5,621 bases of DNA from an uncultured Nocardiopsis sp. (GCA_937957845.1 CALGOD010000663.1:1-5621); one strand, 5' to 3'. Shown: positions 1 to 5,621, numbered from the stretch's first letter. Program-made: numbers and translations. Notes: generated from the sequence alone by a model not told the origin.

Positions 1-22
1 CCCCGCCGGACCACACCCACCG

Positions 23-30
23 AAGGAGGG
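23..30 (+). promoter_or_regulatory. Ribosome binding site of the davB-like gene
   Basis: AAGGAGGG ends four bases before the ATG at 35, close to the full anti-16S complement. It fixes the start over the in-frame ATG at 47. The start codon overlaps a TGA (TGATG, 33-37), an arrangement common where translation is coupled to a preceding gene. Confidence 0.8.
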
Positions 31-34
31 ACTG

Positions 35-1744
35 ATGACGTCTGCCATGCCCACCGCCGCCGGTGCCGCATCCGAGCAGAGCACGCCACTGAACATGTGC
101 GGACCGGACTTCCCGTTCGCCTACGACGCCTACCTTGAGCATCCCGCCGGACTCGGGCAGGTTCCCGCCGAGCACCACGGCACCGAGGTCGCCGTCATCG
201 GCGGTGGCCTGTCGGGGATCATCACCGCCTACGAGCTCATGAAGGCGGGACTGAAGCCGGTGGTCTACGAGGCGGACCGCATCGGCGGGCGGCTGCGAAC
301 GGAGAGGTTCCCCGGCTTTCCCGACGACGTGGTCGCCGAGATGGGCGCCATGCGCTTCCCGCCCTCCTCCACCGCCTTCTGGCACTACGTGGACCGGGTC
401 GGCCTGGAGACCAGGCCCTTCCCCAACCCGCTCTCCCCGGCCACCCCCAGCACGGTGGTCGACCTCAAGGGCACCCCGCACTACGCCACCACCCTCGACG
501 ACCTGCCCGAGGTCTACCGTGAGGTGGCGCGTGCCTGGGACGGCACCCTGGAGAGGGTCCAGCACACCCGCATGCAACAGGCCATCCGCGAGCGCGACGT
601 GGCCACCCAGAAGAAGATCTGGAACGACCTGGTCGCCCGGCTCGACAACCAGACCTTCTACGGCTTCCTGTGCGAGTCCCCGCACTTCTCCTCCTTCCGA
701 CACCGGGAGATCTTCGGGCAGGTGGGCTTCGGCACCGGAGGATGGGACACCGACTTCCCCAACTCCATCCTGGAGATCCTGCGCGTCACCTACACCGGTG
801 CCGACGACGACCACAGGGGCATCGTCGGCGGTGTGGACCGACTGCCGTCGCGGTTGTGGGAGGACGCCCCGGACAAGATCGTGTACTGGGCCCAGGGCAC
901 CACGCTCTCCTCGCTGCACGGGGGAGAGCCGCGGCCCGCGGTCACCGCGCTGCGCCGGACCGCCTCCGGCCGGTCGCGGGCGGGGAACATCACGGTCACC
1001 GACGCGTCGGGGTCCATCCGCACCTACGCGGCGGCCGTGTTCACCGCGCAGAGCTGGATGCTGCTGTCCAAGATCGACTGCGATGAGGACCTGCTGCCCA
1101 TCGACCACTGGACGGCCATCGAGCGCACCCACTACATGGAGTCCTCGAAGCTCTTCGTTCCGGTCGACCGGGCCTTCTGGCGGGACAAGGACCCCGAGAC
1201 GGGCCGCGACCTCATGAGCATGACGCTCACCGACCGCATGACGCGGGGCACCTACCTGCTGGAGGGGGAGGACCCGAACGGGCCGGCGGCGATCTGCCTG
1301 TCCTACACCTGGTGCGACGACTCGCTCAAGTGGCTGCCGCTGTCGGTCGACGAGCGCATGGAGGTCATGCTCTCGTCGCTGTCCAAGATCTACCCGGGGG
1401 TCGACATCCGGTCGCACATCACCGGTGACCCGGTGACGGTGTCCTGGGAGGACGAGCCCCACTTCATGGGCGCCTTCAAGGCCAACCTGCCCGGCCACTA
1501 CCGCTACCAGCGCCGGCTGTTCACGCACTTCCGTCAGGACGACCTGGAGGAGCGCCACCGCGGCTTCTTCCTGGCCGGCGACGACGTGTCCTGGACCGCG
1601 GGCTGGGCCGAGGGGGCCGTGCAGACCGCGCTGAACGCCGTGTGGGGCGTGCTGCACCACTTCGGGGGCGGGAGTGATCCGTCCAACCCCGGTCCGGGCG
1701 ACCTGTTCGACGAGCTGGCTCCGGTCGTCCTTCCCGAGGACTGA
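35..1744 (+). CDS. davB: L-lysine 2-monooxygenase-like flavoenzyme (DavB type, flavin amine oxidase family)
   Basis: Predicted cytosolic FAD enzyme that oxidatively decarboxylates L-lysine to 5-aminopentanamide, the first step of the aminovalerate pathway. Seen in the 569-residue product: an N-terminal dinucleotide fold (VIGGGLSG, 54-61), the following RIGGR motif (82-86), the MGAMRF block (103-108), and a C-terminal FAD segment (LAGDDVSW, 513-520). Against my recalled Pseudomonas lysine monooxygenase sequence it matches nearly end to end: GPDFPFA near the N-terminus, EHPAGLG, FGQVGFGTGGWD, a long identical stretch around 384-407, and the NPGPGD tail. Related tryptophan 2-monooxygenase has catalytic Arg98, Lys365, Tyr413 and Trp466; the equivalents here are Arg107, Lys372, Tyr424 and Trp471. 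Asp240 matches Pseudomonas Asp238, but Cys254 is replaced by Ala256. There is no signal peptide. The ATG at 35 follows AAGGAGGG; Met5 is a poorer choice. No amidase (DavA) lies in the window. Substrate could be another L-amino acid, but lysine is favoured. Confidence 0.83.
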   Translation: MTSAMPTAAGAASEQSTPLNMCGPDFPFAYDAYLEHPAGLGQVPAEHHGTEVAVIGGGLSGIITAYELMKAGLKPVVYEADRIGGRLRTERFPGFPDDVVAEMGAMRFPPSSTAFWHYVDRVGLETRPFPNPLSPATPSTVVDLKGTPHYATTLDDLPEVYREVARAWDGTLERVQHTRMQQAIRERDVATQKKIWNDLVARLDNQTFYGFLCESPHFSSFRHREIFGQVGFGTGGWDTDFPNSILEILRVTYTGADDDHRGIVGGVDRLPSRLWEDAPDKIVYWAQGTTLSSLHGGEPRPAVTALRRTASGRSRAGNITVTDASGSIRTYAAAVFTAQSWMLLSKIDCDEDLLPIDHWTAIERTHYMESSKLFVPVDRAFWRDKDPETGRDLMSMTLTDRMTRGTYLLEGEDPNGPAAICLSYTWCDDSLKWLPLSVDERMEVMLSSLSKIYPGVDIRSHITGDPVTVSWEDEPHFMGAFKANLPGHYRYQRRLFTHFRQDDLEERHRGFFLAGDDVSWTAGWAEGAVQTALNAVWGVLHHFGGGSDPSNPGPGDLFDELAPVVLPED

Positions 1745-1757
1745 GCACTCAGGCCAC

Positions 1758-1793
1758 CGGCCCCGGACGCGCGAAGCCGTGCGCTCGGGGCCG
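1758..1793. terminator. Shared hairpin between the convergent davB-like and Lrp genes
   Basis: CGGCCCCG (1758-1765) pairs perfectly with CGGGGCCG (1786-1793). The inner bases CGCGC and GTGCG add more pairs, with one wobble, after a two-base mismatch. The hairpin lies 14 bases after the davB stop and about 45 bases beyond the regulator stop, so it can serve both strands. There is no U tract, which is usual for actinomycete terminators. Confidence 0.6.
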
Positions 1794-1838
1794 ACAGGGG
1801 TCTTCGGAGGGCGTCCGTGGGCGGGACCTCGGGAGTCC

Positions 1839-2303
1839 TCAGGGCAGATCGGCCGTCCCGGCGAGGATGGGCTGCTCCACCAGGCGGGAGAGCACCAGTG
1901 TGCTCTTGGTCCGCACCACGAACGGCTCCGCGCCCAGGCGCTCGATGACCTCCTCCAGGTGGTGGGTGTCGCGGGCCCGGACCTGAACGATGGCGTCCGC
2001 CTCTCCCGTGACCGTGCACGCGAAGGTGATCTCGGCGTACCCCGCCAGCCCCGAGCGGATCTCCCCCGGTGAGGTGCGGGCGCGGCAGTACAGCTCGATG
2101 AACGCCTCCGTGGTCCACCCGACGGCCTGGGGCTCGACCACGACGGTGAACCCGCGTACCGCCCCGGACTCGATCAGTCGGTCCACACGGCGTTTGACCG
2201 CGGAGGGACTCAACCCGACCTGGCCGCCGATCTCGGCGAAGCTCATCCGCGCGTCCGCACCGAGTATCGCGATGATCCGCTCATCGACACGATCCAGCCG
2301 CAT
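1839..2303 (-). CDS. Lrp/AsnC-family transcriptional regulator
   Basis: A 154-residue DNA-binding regulator with the usual length and order of the family. Residues 1-60 form the winged helix-turn-helix (LDRVDERIIAIL, then SFAEIGGQVGLSPSAVKRRV at 21-40 as the two recognition helices). Residues about 65-140 form the RAM effector and oligomerisation domain, with the conserved turn TGEADAIVQV (99-108). Such proteins form dimers to octamers and sense amino acids. I chose the ATG at 2303 because GAGGGGG sits just upstream and the protein then starts at the expected MRLDRVDERI; an in-frame ATG at 2354 would add 17 residues with no family similarity and no good ribosome site. The gene converges on the davB-like gene and diverges from the secreted peptidase gene, so either could be a target. 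The effector, possibly lysine, is inferred from neighbours only. Confidence 0.93.
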   Translation of the reverse strand: MRLDRVDERIIAILGADARMSFAEIGGQVGLSPSAVKRRVDRLIESGAVRGFTVVVEPQAVGWTTEAFIELYCRARTSPGEIRSGLAGYAEITFACTVTGEADAIVQVRARDTHHLEEVIERLGAEPFVVRTKSTLVLSRLVEQPILAGTADLP

Positions 2304-2307
2304 TGCA

Positions 2308-2314
2308 CCCCCTC
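2308..2314 (-). promoter_or_regulatory. Ribosome binding site deciding the Lrp-family start
   Basis: Read on the minus strand, GAGGGGG lies four bases before the ATG at 2303-2301. This supports the 154-residue product over the longer reading frame starting at 2354. Confidence 0.7.
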
Positions 2315-2354
2315 GTTCCTGACCGATCCGTCCGCCCGGTTTCAGGCAGGGCAC

Positions 2355-2385
2355 ATGCTACCGGTGGATGTTCATCTGCCAGGTA
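2355..2385 (-). promoter_or_regulatory. Candidate promoter with overlapping dyad for the Lrp-family gene
   Basis: On the minus strand, CTGGCA (plus 2377-2382) and TAGCAT (plus 2355-2360) are each four-of-six matches to the -35 and -10 consensus, with a 16-base spacer and a leader of about 45 bases. The spacer holds an imperfect dyad: GGTGGATG (2363-2370), TT, then CATCTGCC (2373-2380), flanked by TACC and GGTA. The two-base centre is too tight for an RNA hairpin, so a protein-binding site fits better. Self-repression by the regulator is a reasonable guess, since many Lrp/AsnC genes are autoregulated. Confidence 0.35.
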
Positions 2386-2403
2386 CCCCTTCGTGTCGCT
2401 TCT

Positions 2404-2450
2404 GTTGATTACTCTGTGTAGTTGCAACAATCCATGTGGTGATAAAAAAT
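2404..2450 (+). promoter_or_regulatory. AT-rich probable promoter region of the peptidase gene
   Basis: This short block is far richer in A and T than the rest of the window and ends in GATAAAAAAT. It contains TTGATT (2405-2410), the palindrome GTTGCAAC (2421-2428), and AACAAT (2426-2431). TTGATT with AACAAT gives only a 15-base spacer; TTGCAA (2422-2427) with AAAAAT (2445-2450) gives 17 bases but would place the transcript start inside the ribosome site. I therefore mark the region rather than exact boxes. Confidence 0.35.
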
Positions 2451-2452
2451 GT

Positions 2453-2459
2453 GAGGGGA
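2453..2459 (+). promoter_or_regulatory. Ribosome binding site deciding the peptidase GTG start
   Basis: GAGGGGA lies six bases before the GTG at 2466. The earlier in-frame GTG codons at 2436, 2439 and 2451 have no comparable site and would put A-rich non-family residues ahead of the signal peptide. Confidence 0.65.
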
Positions 2460-2465
2460 CAACGC

Positions 2466-4097
2466 GTGCGAGTACGAACCTGGGCCGTCATCTCGGCCGG
2501 AACGGTCCTGGCCTCCCTGGTCGCGGCGGTCCCCGCGCAGGCCGACCCCGGGGTACAGGGCGCCACGGTCCCCCGCGACGGTCAGATGGCGCTCGCCTGG
2601 GAACCCTGTGGGGACCTCGAGCCCCTCGTCGACGAGGACCTGGAGTGCGCCACCCTCGTCGTCCCCATGGACCACGACTCCGAGGAGGGGAGCGGCGAGA
2701 CCGTCCGGCTCGCCCTGTCCCGGGTGCCCGCCACCGGACAGGCCCGTCACACCCTCCTGGTCAACCCGGGGGGCCCGGGAAGCGCCGGGCGCATCTGGGC
2801 CTCCCACACCCACCGGCGCATGCCCGCGAGCCTTCGGGAGATCTACGACGTCGTCTCCTTCGATCCGCGTGGAGTGGGGGCCTCCACACCCGCGATCACC
2901 TGTGATCCGGAGTTCTTCGCGCCCGTGCGACCCGACACCGTCCCGGCGGACGCCACGGCCGAGGCCGCACTGCGTGCCGAGACCATGGCCTACGCACAGG
3001 CGTGCGCCGACAACACCGGTCCCTTGCTGGAGCACACACGGACCGAGGACACCGCCCACGACATGGACGCCATCCGGGAGGCCCTCGGCCAGGAGCGGAT
3101 CGACTACCTCGGCTACTCCTACGGTAGTTACCTGGGCACCGTCTACTCCGCCCTGTACCCCGACCGGGTCCGCGCCCTGCTCCTGGACAGCGTCGTCGAC
3201 CCCGACAACCCCTGGTACGAGAGCAACCTCGTGCAGAGTCGCGCCCTGGAGCGGTCGGCGTGGGGCTTCTTCGACTGGGTGGCCCGCCACGACGACGCCT
3301 ACGGGCTCGGTGCCACGGGGAAAGAGGTCGCCGAGGCCTACTACGCGCTGCGTTCGGAACTGGGAGAGGCGCCCATCAAGGACACCGTCGGTCCCACCGA
3401 ACTGGAGAGCGCCGTCGTCGTGATCGCCTACAGCGGTGTCGTCTGGCCCACTGTGGCCAGGGCCCTCGCCGCCCGGATCAACGACGGCGACGACGAGCCA
3501 CTGCTCCGACTGCACGAACGTTACGGGGAGGGCCCCGACTCCGACCAGGAGTACGGCGGCTACCTCGCGGTCCAGTGCACCGACACCCACTGGCCCCGCG
3601 ACTGGGAGACCTGGCACGCCGACGCCGAGGAGGTCCACGGCCAGGCGCCCTTCATGGGGTGGCACAACATCTGGTACAACGCCCCTTGTGCGGACTGGAC
3701 GGCCGACTCCGGTGACTGGTTCCAGGTCGGCGACGGCCCCGGTGAACACCCGGCCTACCAGGGTCAGGCCCTCCTGGTGCACGCGACCGACGACGGCGCC
3801 ACTCCGGTGGAGGGCGCCTTCGCGCTGCGACGACGCCTGCCCGGAGCCGCTCTGGTGATCGAGCAGGACGGCGTCACCCATGGAGTCTCGTTCGCCGGTA
3901 ACACCTGCGTGGACGAGGTGATCATCGCCTACCTGCGCGACGGGGAGCTTCCCACGCGCAACGAGGGCGACGGGCCCGACGTCACCTGTCGGGCGCGCCC
4001 CGAACCTCAGCCGGGCACCGCGCGGGGGGAGGACGGGCCCGGGGTCGAACCCGGCGTTCCGGGTAGGTCGGGGGCATCAGAGCAGCCGGTCGAATAG
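2466..4097 (+). CDS. Secreted alpha/beta-hydrolase, tripeptidyl-aminopeptidase type (SlpD/TAP-like, S33)
   Basis: Predicted exported serine peptidase that removes short peptides from the N-terminus of larger ones. With the GTG start at 2466 the product has 543 residues. Residues 1-26 are a Sec signal peptide (short Arg-containing head, hydrophobic core, AQA before the predicted cut). The alpha/beta-hydrolase fold follows: the ECATLVVP strand (60-67), oxyanion motif NPGGPGSAG (100-108), SFDPRGVGAS (131-140), nucleophile elbow GYSYGS with Ser218, a lid region at about 240-400, then a TAP-like C-terminal domain with Asp443 (DDGATP) and His472 (VTHGVS). These give a complete Ser-Asp-His triad. 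Eight cysteines after the signal peptide suit disulfides outside the cell. The last 33 residues are a Pro/Gly/Glu-rich tail beyond the domain. Length fits Streptomyces SlpD/SlpE and TAP. Exact cleavage preference cannot be read from sequence; an esterase role is possible. Confidence 0.88.
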   Translation: MRVRTWAVISAGTVLASLVAAVPAQADPGVQGATVPRDGQMALAWEPCGDLEPLVDEDLECATLVVPMDHDSEEGSGETVRLALSRVPATGQARHTLLVNPGGPGSAGRIWASHTHRRMPASLREIYDVVSFDPRGVGASTPAITCDPEFFAPVRPDTVPADATAEAALRAETMAYAQACADNTGPLLEHTRTEDTAHDMDAIREALGQERIDYLGYSYGSYLGTVYSALYPDRVRALLLDSVVDPDNPWYESNLVQSRALERSAWGFFDWVARHDDAYGLGATGKEVAEAYYALRSELGEAPIKDTVGPTELESAVVVIAYSGVVWPTVARALAARINDGDDEPLLRLHERYGEGPDSDQEYGGYLAVQCTDTHWPRDWETWHADAEEVHGQAPFMGWHNIWYNAPCADWTADSGDWFQVGDGPGEHPAYQGQALLVHATDDGATPVEGAFALRRRLPGAALVIEQDGVTHGVSFAGNTCVDEVIIAYLRDGELPTRNEGDGPDVTCRARPEPQPGTARGEDGPGVEPGVPGRSGASEQPVE

Positions 4098-4120
4098 GCT
4101 GGAACCGGCGCGAACAGGCT
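4091..4120 (+). repeat. Short direct repeat CGAAyAGGCT, 20-base period
   Basis: CGAATAGGCT (4091-4100) and CGAACAGGCT (4111-4120) match at nine of ten positions, with starts 20 bases apart, about two helical turns. The first copy contains the peptidase stop codon. The second lies in the leader before the acetyltransferase gene. It could be a tandem operator or chance. Confidence 0.4.
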
Positions 4121-4132
4121 CGGCCGATCGTG

Positions 4133-4158
4133 CCCGGGACTCCTGTGAGGACACCGGG
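4133..4158 (+). terminator. Weak hairpin between peptidase and acetyltransferase genes
   Basis: CCCGG (4133-4137) can pair with CCGGG (4154-4158), and inside it TCCT (4141-4144) with AGGA (4148-4151) around a GTG loop, with a small internal bulge. It ends just before the acetyltransferase ribosome site. It may be a weak terminator or a leader structure; the two genes are only 77 bases apart, so read-through is likely. Confidence 0.3.
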
Positions 4159-4160
4159 AA

Positions 4161-4170
4161 GAGGGGGAGA
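4161..4170 (+). promoter_or_regulatory. Ribosome binding site deciding the acetyltransferase start
   Basis: GAGGGGGAGA, with GGAG at 4166-4169, is five bases before the ATG at 4175. The in-frame GTG at 4130 would add 15 residues translated through this site and through the hairpin, so it is rejected. Confidence 0.7.
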
Positions 4171-4174
4171 AGCG

Positions 4175-5017
4175 ATGCTGAGAACCTCGCCGGTACGGAT
4201 CCTTGGAGAACGCGACCGGGGAGCCGTCCGCGCGCTCCTGGACACCGACCCCGTCGGCAACGTGTTCGTCACCTCCCGCCTGATGTCCACCGGTATCTCC
4301 GCCGGGGCCGGTGGGGCGGAGGTGTGGGGGTACGTGGAGCGGGGCCGCCTGACCGCCCTGTGCTACTCCGGGGCCAACATGGTCCCCGTCAACGCGGGGC
4401 CGGCCGCCATCCGAGGCTTCGCCGACCACGCCCGCTGGCGGGGACGTCGCTGTTCCTCGATCGTCGGTCCCGTCGAAGCGGTCAGTGACTTCTGGCGGCA
4501 GGTCACCCCCTCCTGGGGGCCGGCCCGCGCCATCCGGGCCAGCCAGCCCGTCCTGGAGATCAACGGGCCGCCCGCCGTGCCCGCGGACCCCCTCGTGCGC
4601 CGTGTGCGACCGTCCGAACTCAACATCCTCGTGCCCGCCTGCGTGGCCATGTTCACCGAGGAGGTCGGGGTACCGCCGGACTCCGGCGACGGCGGTGCGC
4701 TCTACCGGGCCCGGGTGGAGGAACTGGTACGCACGGGTCGGGCCTTCGCCCGGATCGAGGACGGCCGGGTGGTGTTCAAGGCCGAGATCGGCGCGGTCAC
4801 CCGGCACGCCTGCCAGGTCCAGGGGGTGTGGGTCCACCCGGACCTGCGCGGGAAGGGTCACTCCACGGCCGGAATGGCGGCGGTGGTCGAGTACGCGCTG
4901 GCGGAGATCGCGCCCCGCGTCACCCTCTACGTCAACGACTTCAACACCCCGGCCAGGGCCGCCTACAAGAAGGTCGGTTTCCGCCAGGTGGGAGAGGTCA
5001 TGTCGGTGCTCTTCTAG
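4175..5017 (+). CDS. DUF4081-containing GNAT-family N-acetyltransferase
   Basis: A 280-residue predicted cytosolic acetyl-CoA-dependent acetyltransferase; the acceptor is unknown. The N-terminal half (about 1-130) is the DUF4081 region with NVFVTSRL (29-36), LCYSGANMVPV (62-72) and RRCSSIVGPVEA (91-102). Residues about 140-280 are the GNAT domain: ACVAMFTEEVGV (155-166), FARIEDGRVVFKAEIG (191-206), motif A QGVWVHPDLRGKG (216-228) for the acetyl-CoA pyrophosphate, and motif B LYVNDFNTPARAAYKKVGF (251-269). Length and order match the actinobacterial family as I recall it, down to the terminal MSVLF. In Streptomyces and Mycobacterium I recall this gene beside ispG and near dxr and proS; here its upstream neighbour is a secreted peptidase gene, so this is either a moved locus or a second copy. 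It is probably transcribed on its own or by read-through from the peptidase gene. Confidence 0.92.
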   Translation: MLRTSPVRILGERDRGAVRALLDTDPVGNVFVTSRLMSTGISAGAGGAEVWGYVERGRLTALCYSGANMVPVNAGPAAIRGFADHARWRGRRCSSIVGPVEAVSDFWRQVTPSWGPARAIRASQPVLEINGPPAVPADPLVRRVRPSELNILVPACVAMFTEEVGVPPDSGDGGALYRARVEELVRTGRAFARIEDGRVVFKAEIGAVTRHACQVQGVWVHPDLRGKGHSTAGMAAVVEYALAEIAPRVTLYVNDFNTPARAAYKKVGFRQVGEVMSVLF

Positions 5018-5142
5018 GCGTCCTCGGTCGTCGCCGCGCGCGGCCCCGCCCTCCCGTCGTCCTCGACCACCCCCGAACGGACCCCGCAGAGAGTGAGCCT
5101 TCCCGGTCAGGCGCCTGGAGCACCCGCCTCCTCTTTCCGGGG

Positions 5143-5167
5143 CGGTGTCGCCGGTCCGGCGACACCG
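5143..5167. terminator. Strong bidirectional terminator hairpin
   Basis: CGGTGTCGCCG (5143-5153) and CGGCGACACCG (5157-5167) form a perfect 11-base stem around a three-base GTC loop. Flanking CCGG blocks can extend it past a small bulge. It sits between the convergent acetyltransferase and ATPase genes, 14 bases beyond the ATPase stop, so it most directly ends the ATPase transcript and can also end the acetyltransferase transcript. There is no U tract. The remaining bases of this 163-base gap (5018-5142) show no gene. Confidence 0.75.
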
Positions 5168-5180
5168 GCCGGTTCCCCTG

Positions 5181-5621
5181 TCAGGTGATGAGGGCCGTGG
5201 GGCCCATGAGGAAATCGGGGTCCAACTGTGCCGCCAGGTCCGCGCTTTTGACCTCGTTCCCCCAGGCGCGCGCGTTGCGCAGGTGGAACTCGGCCGACTG
5301 TCGGGTGAACTTCTCCCAGTCCTTGGGTGTGGCGTCCACCATGTCCCGCATCAGGGCCAGGGTCTTGACGTTGTCCTCCTCCAGCTCCGACAGCTCCGGG
5401 CAGTTCCCCTTCTCCATCGACCGTACGAACCCCGAGTGCGTCATCCAGCCGGACAGCGCCTCTCCCACATGCTCACGCAGGAACTCCACGTCCGAGGAGT
5501 CCCGCACCTTGTTGCCGATGACCCGGATGGCCACGTCGTGGTCACGGGCGTAGTCGGCGTACTGGCGGTAGACGCCCACGCCGCGCACGGTGGGCTCGGC
5601 GACCAGGAAGGTCATGTCGAA
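5181..5621 (-). CDS. ATP-binding protein, CooC/MinD-like (SIMIBI class), C-terminal part
   Basis: The gene enters from the right edge, so only the last 146 residues are visible; the P-loop and true start lie outside. The visible part begins with FDMTFLVAEPTVRG, which fits the strand and EPT motif of CO-dehydrogenase-maturation-type (CooC) ATPases. VIGNKVRDSSDVEFL follows, with the Asn-Lys pair that contacts the base in this class, then HVGEALSGWM and the motif VRSMEKGNCPELSELEEDN. The C-terminal region (DWEKFTRQSAEFHLRNARAWGN) matches an actinobacterial family of ATP-binding proteins that I recall from Streptomyces; its function is unknown. CooC proteins insert metal into enzymes, but no metalloenzyme gene is visible here, so that role is not assigned. 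The ATG at 5615 is internal, since the frame is open to the edge and preceded by conserved Phe-Asp. It converges on the acetyltransferase gene. Confidence 0.8.
   Translation of the reverse strand, partial: FDMTFLVAEPTVRGVGVYRQYADYARDHDVAIRVIGNKVRDSSDVEFLREHVGEALSGWMTHSGFVRSMEKGNCPELSELEEDNVKTLALMRDMVDATPKDWEKFTRQSAEFHLRNARAWGNEVKSADLAAQLDPDFLMGPTALIT

Noticed and set aside
35..1744. Reading the flavoenzyme as tryptophan 2-monooxygenase for indole-acetic acid synthesis
   Set aside because: It shares the catalytic residues with that enzyme, but the N-terminal GPDFPFA and EHPAGLG blocks, the FGTGGWD segment and the NPGPGD tail match lysine monooxygenase much more closely.
1534..2118. A minus-strand open frame spanning the davB end and the regulator
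   Set aside because: It crosses two recognised genes in another frame, is Arg/Pro/Gly-rich and shows no domain.
2303..2905. A plus-strand 200-codon frame starting in the divergent gap
   Set aside because: It overlaps the peptidase gene out of frame, is Arg/Pro/Gly-rich after residue 60 and has no ribosome site.
2409..3881. A 490-codon open frame on the minus strand opposite the peptidase gene
   Set aside because: It is a mirror effect of strong third-position G/C in the real gene. The peptidase has a signal peptide, a complete catalytic triad and a good ribosome site, whereas this frame is a monotone Val/Gly-rich string with no recognisable domain.
4007..4861. A 284-codon minus-strand frame opposite the acetyltransferase
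   Set aside because: Low-complexity Gly/Pro/Asp composition with no motif; the opposite strand encodes a clear DUF4081-GNAT protein with both acetyl-CoA motifs.
5034..5043. Palindrome CCGCGCGCGG just after the acetyltransferase gene
   Set aside because: Such GC palindromes arise often by chance at this base composition, and with no loop it cannot form a hairpin of this size. The hairpin at 5143-5167 is the better terminator.

Overview
The window is GC-rich chromosomal DNA from an actinomycete. The evidence is codon use with strong third-position G/C, GTG starts, strong GGAGG-type ribosome sites, terminators without U tracts, and two protein types that I recall as typical of Actinobacteria (a DUF4081-GNAT acetyltransferase and a secreted TAP-like peptidase). 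A Nocardiopsis-like or Streptomyces-like host is plausible, but I cannot fix the genus from sequence alone. There are five protein genes, one cut by the right edge. I see no RNA genes, CRISPR array or mobile elements. No gene-free stretch exceeds about 165 bases.

Layout. (1) 35-1744 (+) encodes a flavoprotein very close to Pseudomonas L-lysine 2-monooxygenase (DavB), the first step of the delta-aminovalerate route of lysine breakdown. Its start overlaps a TGA in a frame open back to the window edge, so it may be coupled to an unseen upstream gene. (2) 1839-2303 (-) encodes a 154-residue Lrp/AsnC regulator that converges on davB, with a shared hairpin between them. (3) 2466-4097 (+) encodes a secreted alpha/beta-hydrolase of the tripeptidyl-aminopeptidase (SlpD/TAP) type. 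It is divergent from the regulator across 162 bases that contain a dyad over the likely regulator promoter. (4) 4175-5017 (+) encodes a DUF4081-GNAT acetyltransferase. (5) 5181-5621 (-) is the C-terminal part of a CooC/MinD-like ATP-binding protein. It faces the acetyltransferase across a strong bidirectional hairpin.

How they may work together (inference). The first three genes look like an amino-acid supply and use group: a secreted peptidase releases amino acids or small peptides, a cytosolic lysine monooxygenase starts lysine breakdown, and an Lrp-type regulator lying between them could sense an amino acid and control one or both. The acetyltransferase and the ATPase look like ordinary core-type genes with no visible link to that group. 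The most interesting point is the DavB-like enzyme in an actinomycete. It carries Ala at the position equivalent to Cys254 of the Pseudomonas enzyme, a residue I recall as affecting the balance between monooxygenase and oxidase activity.
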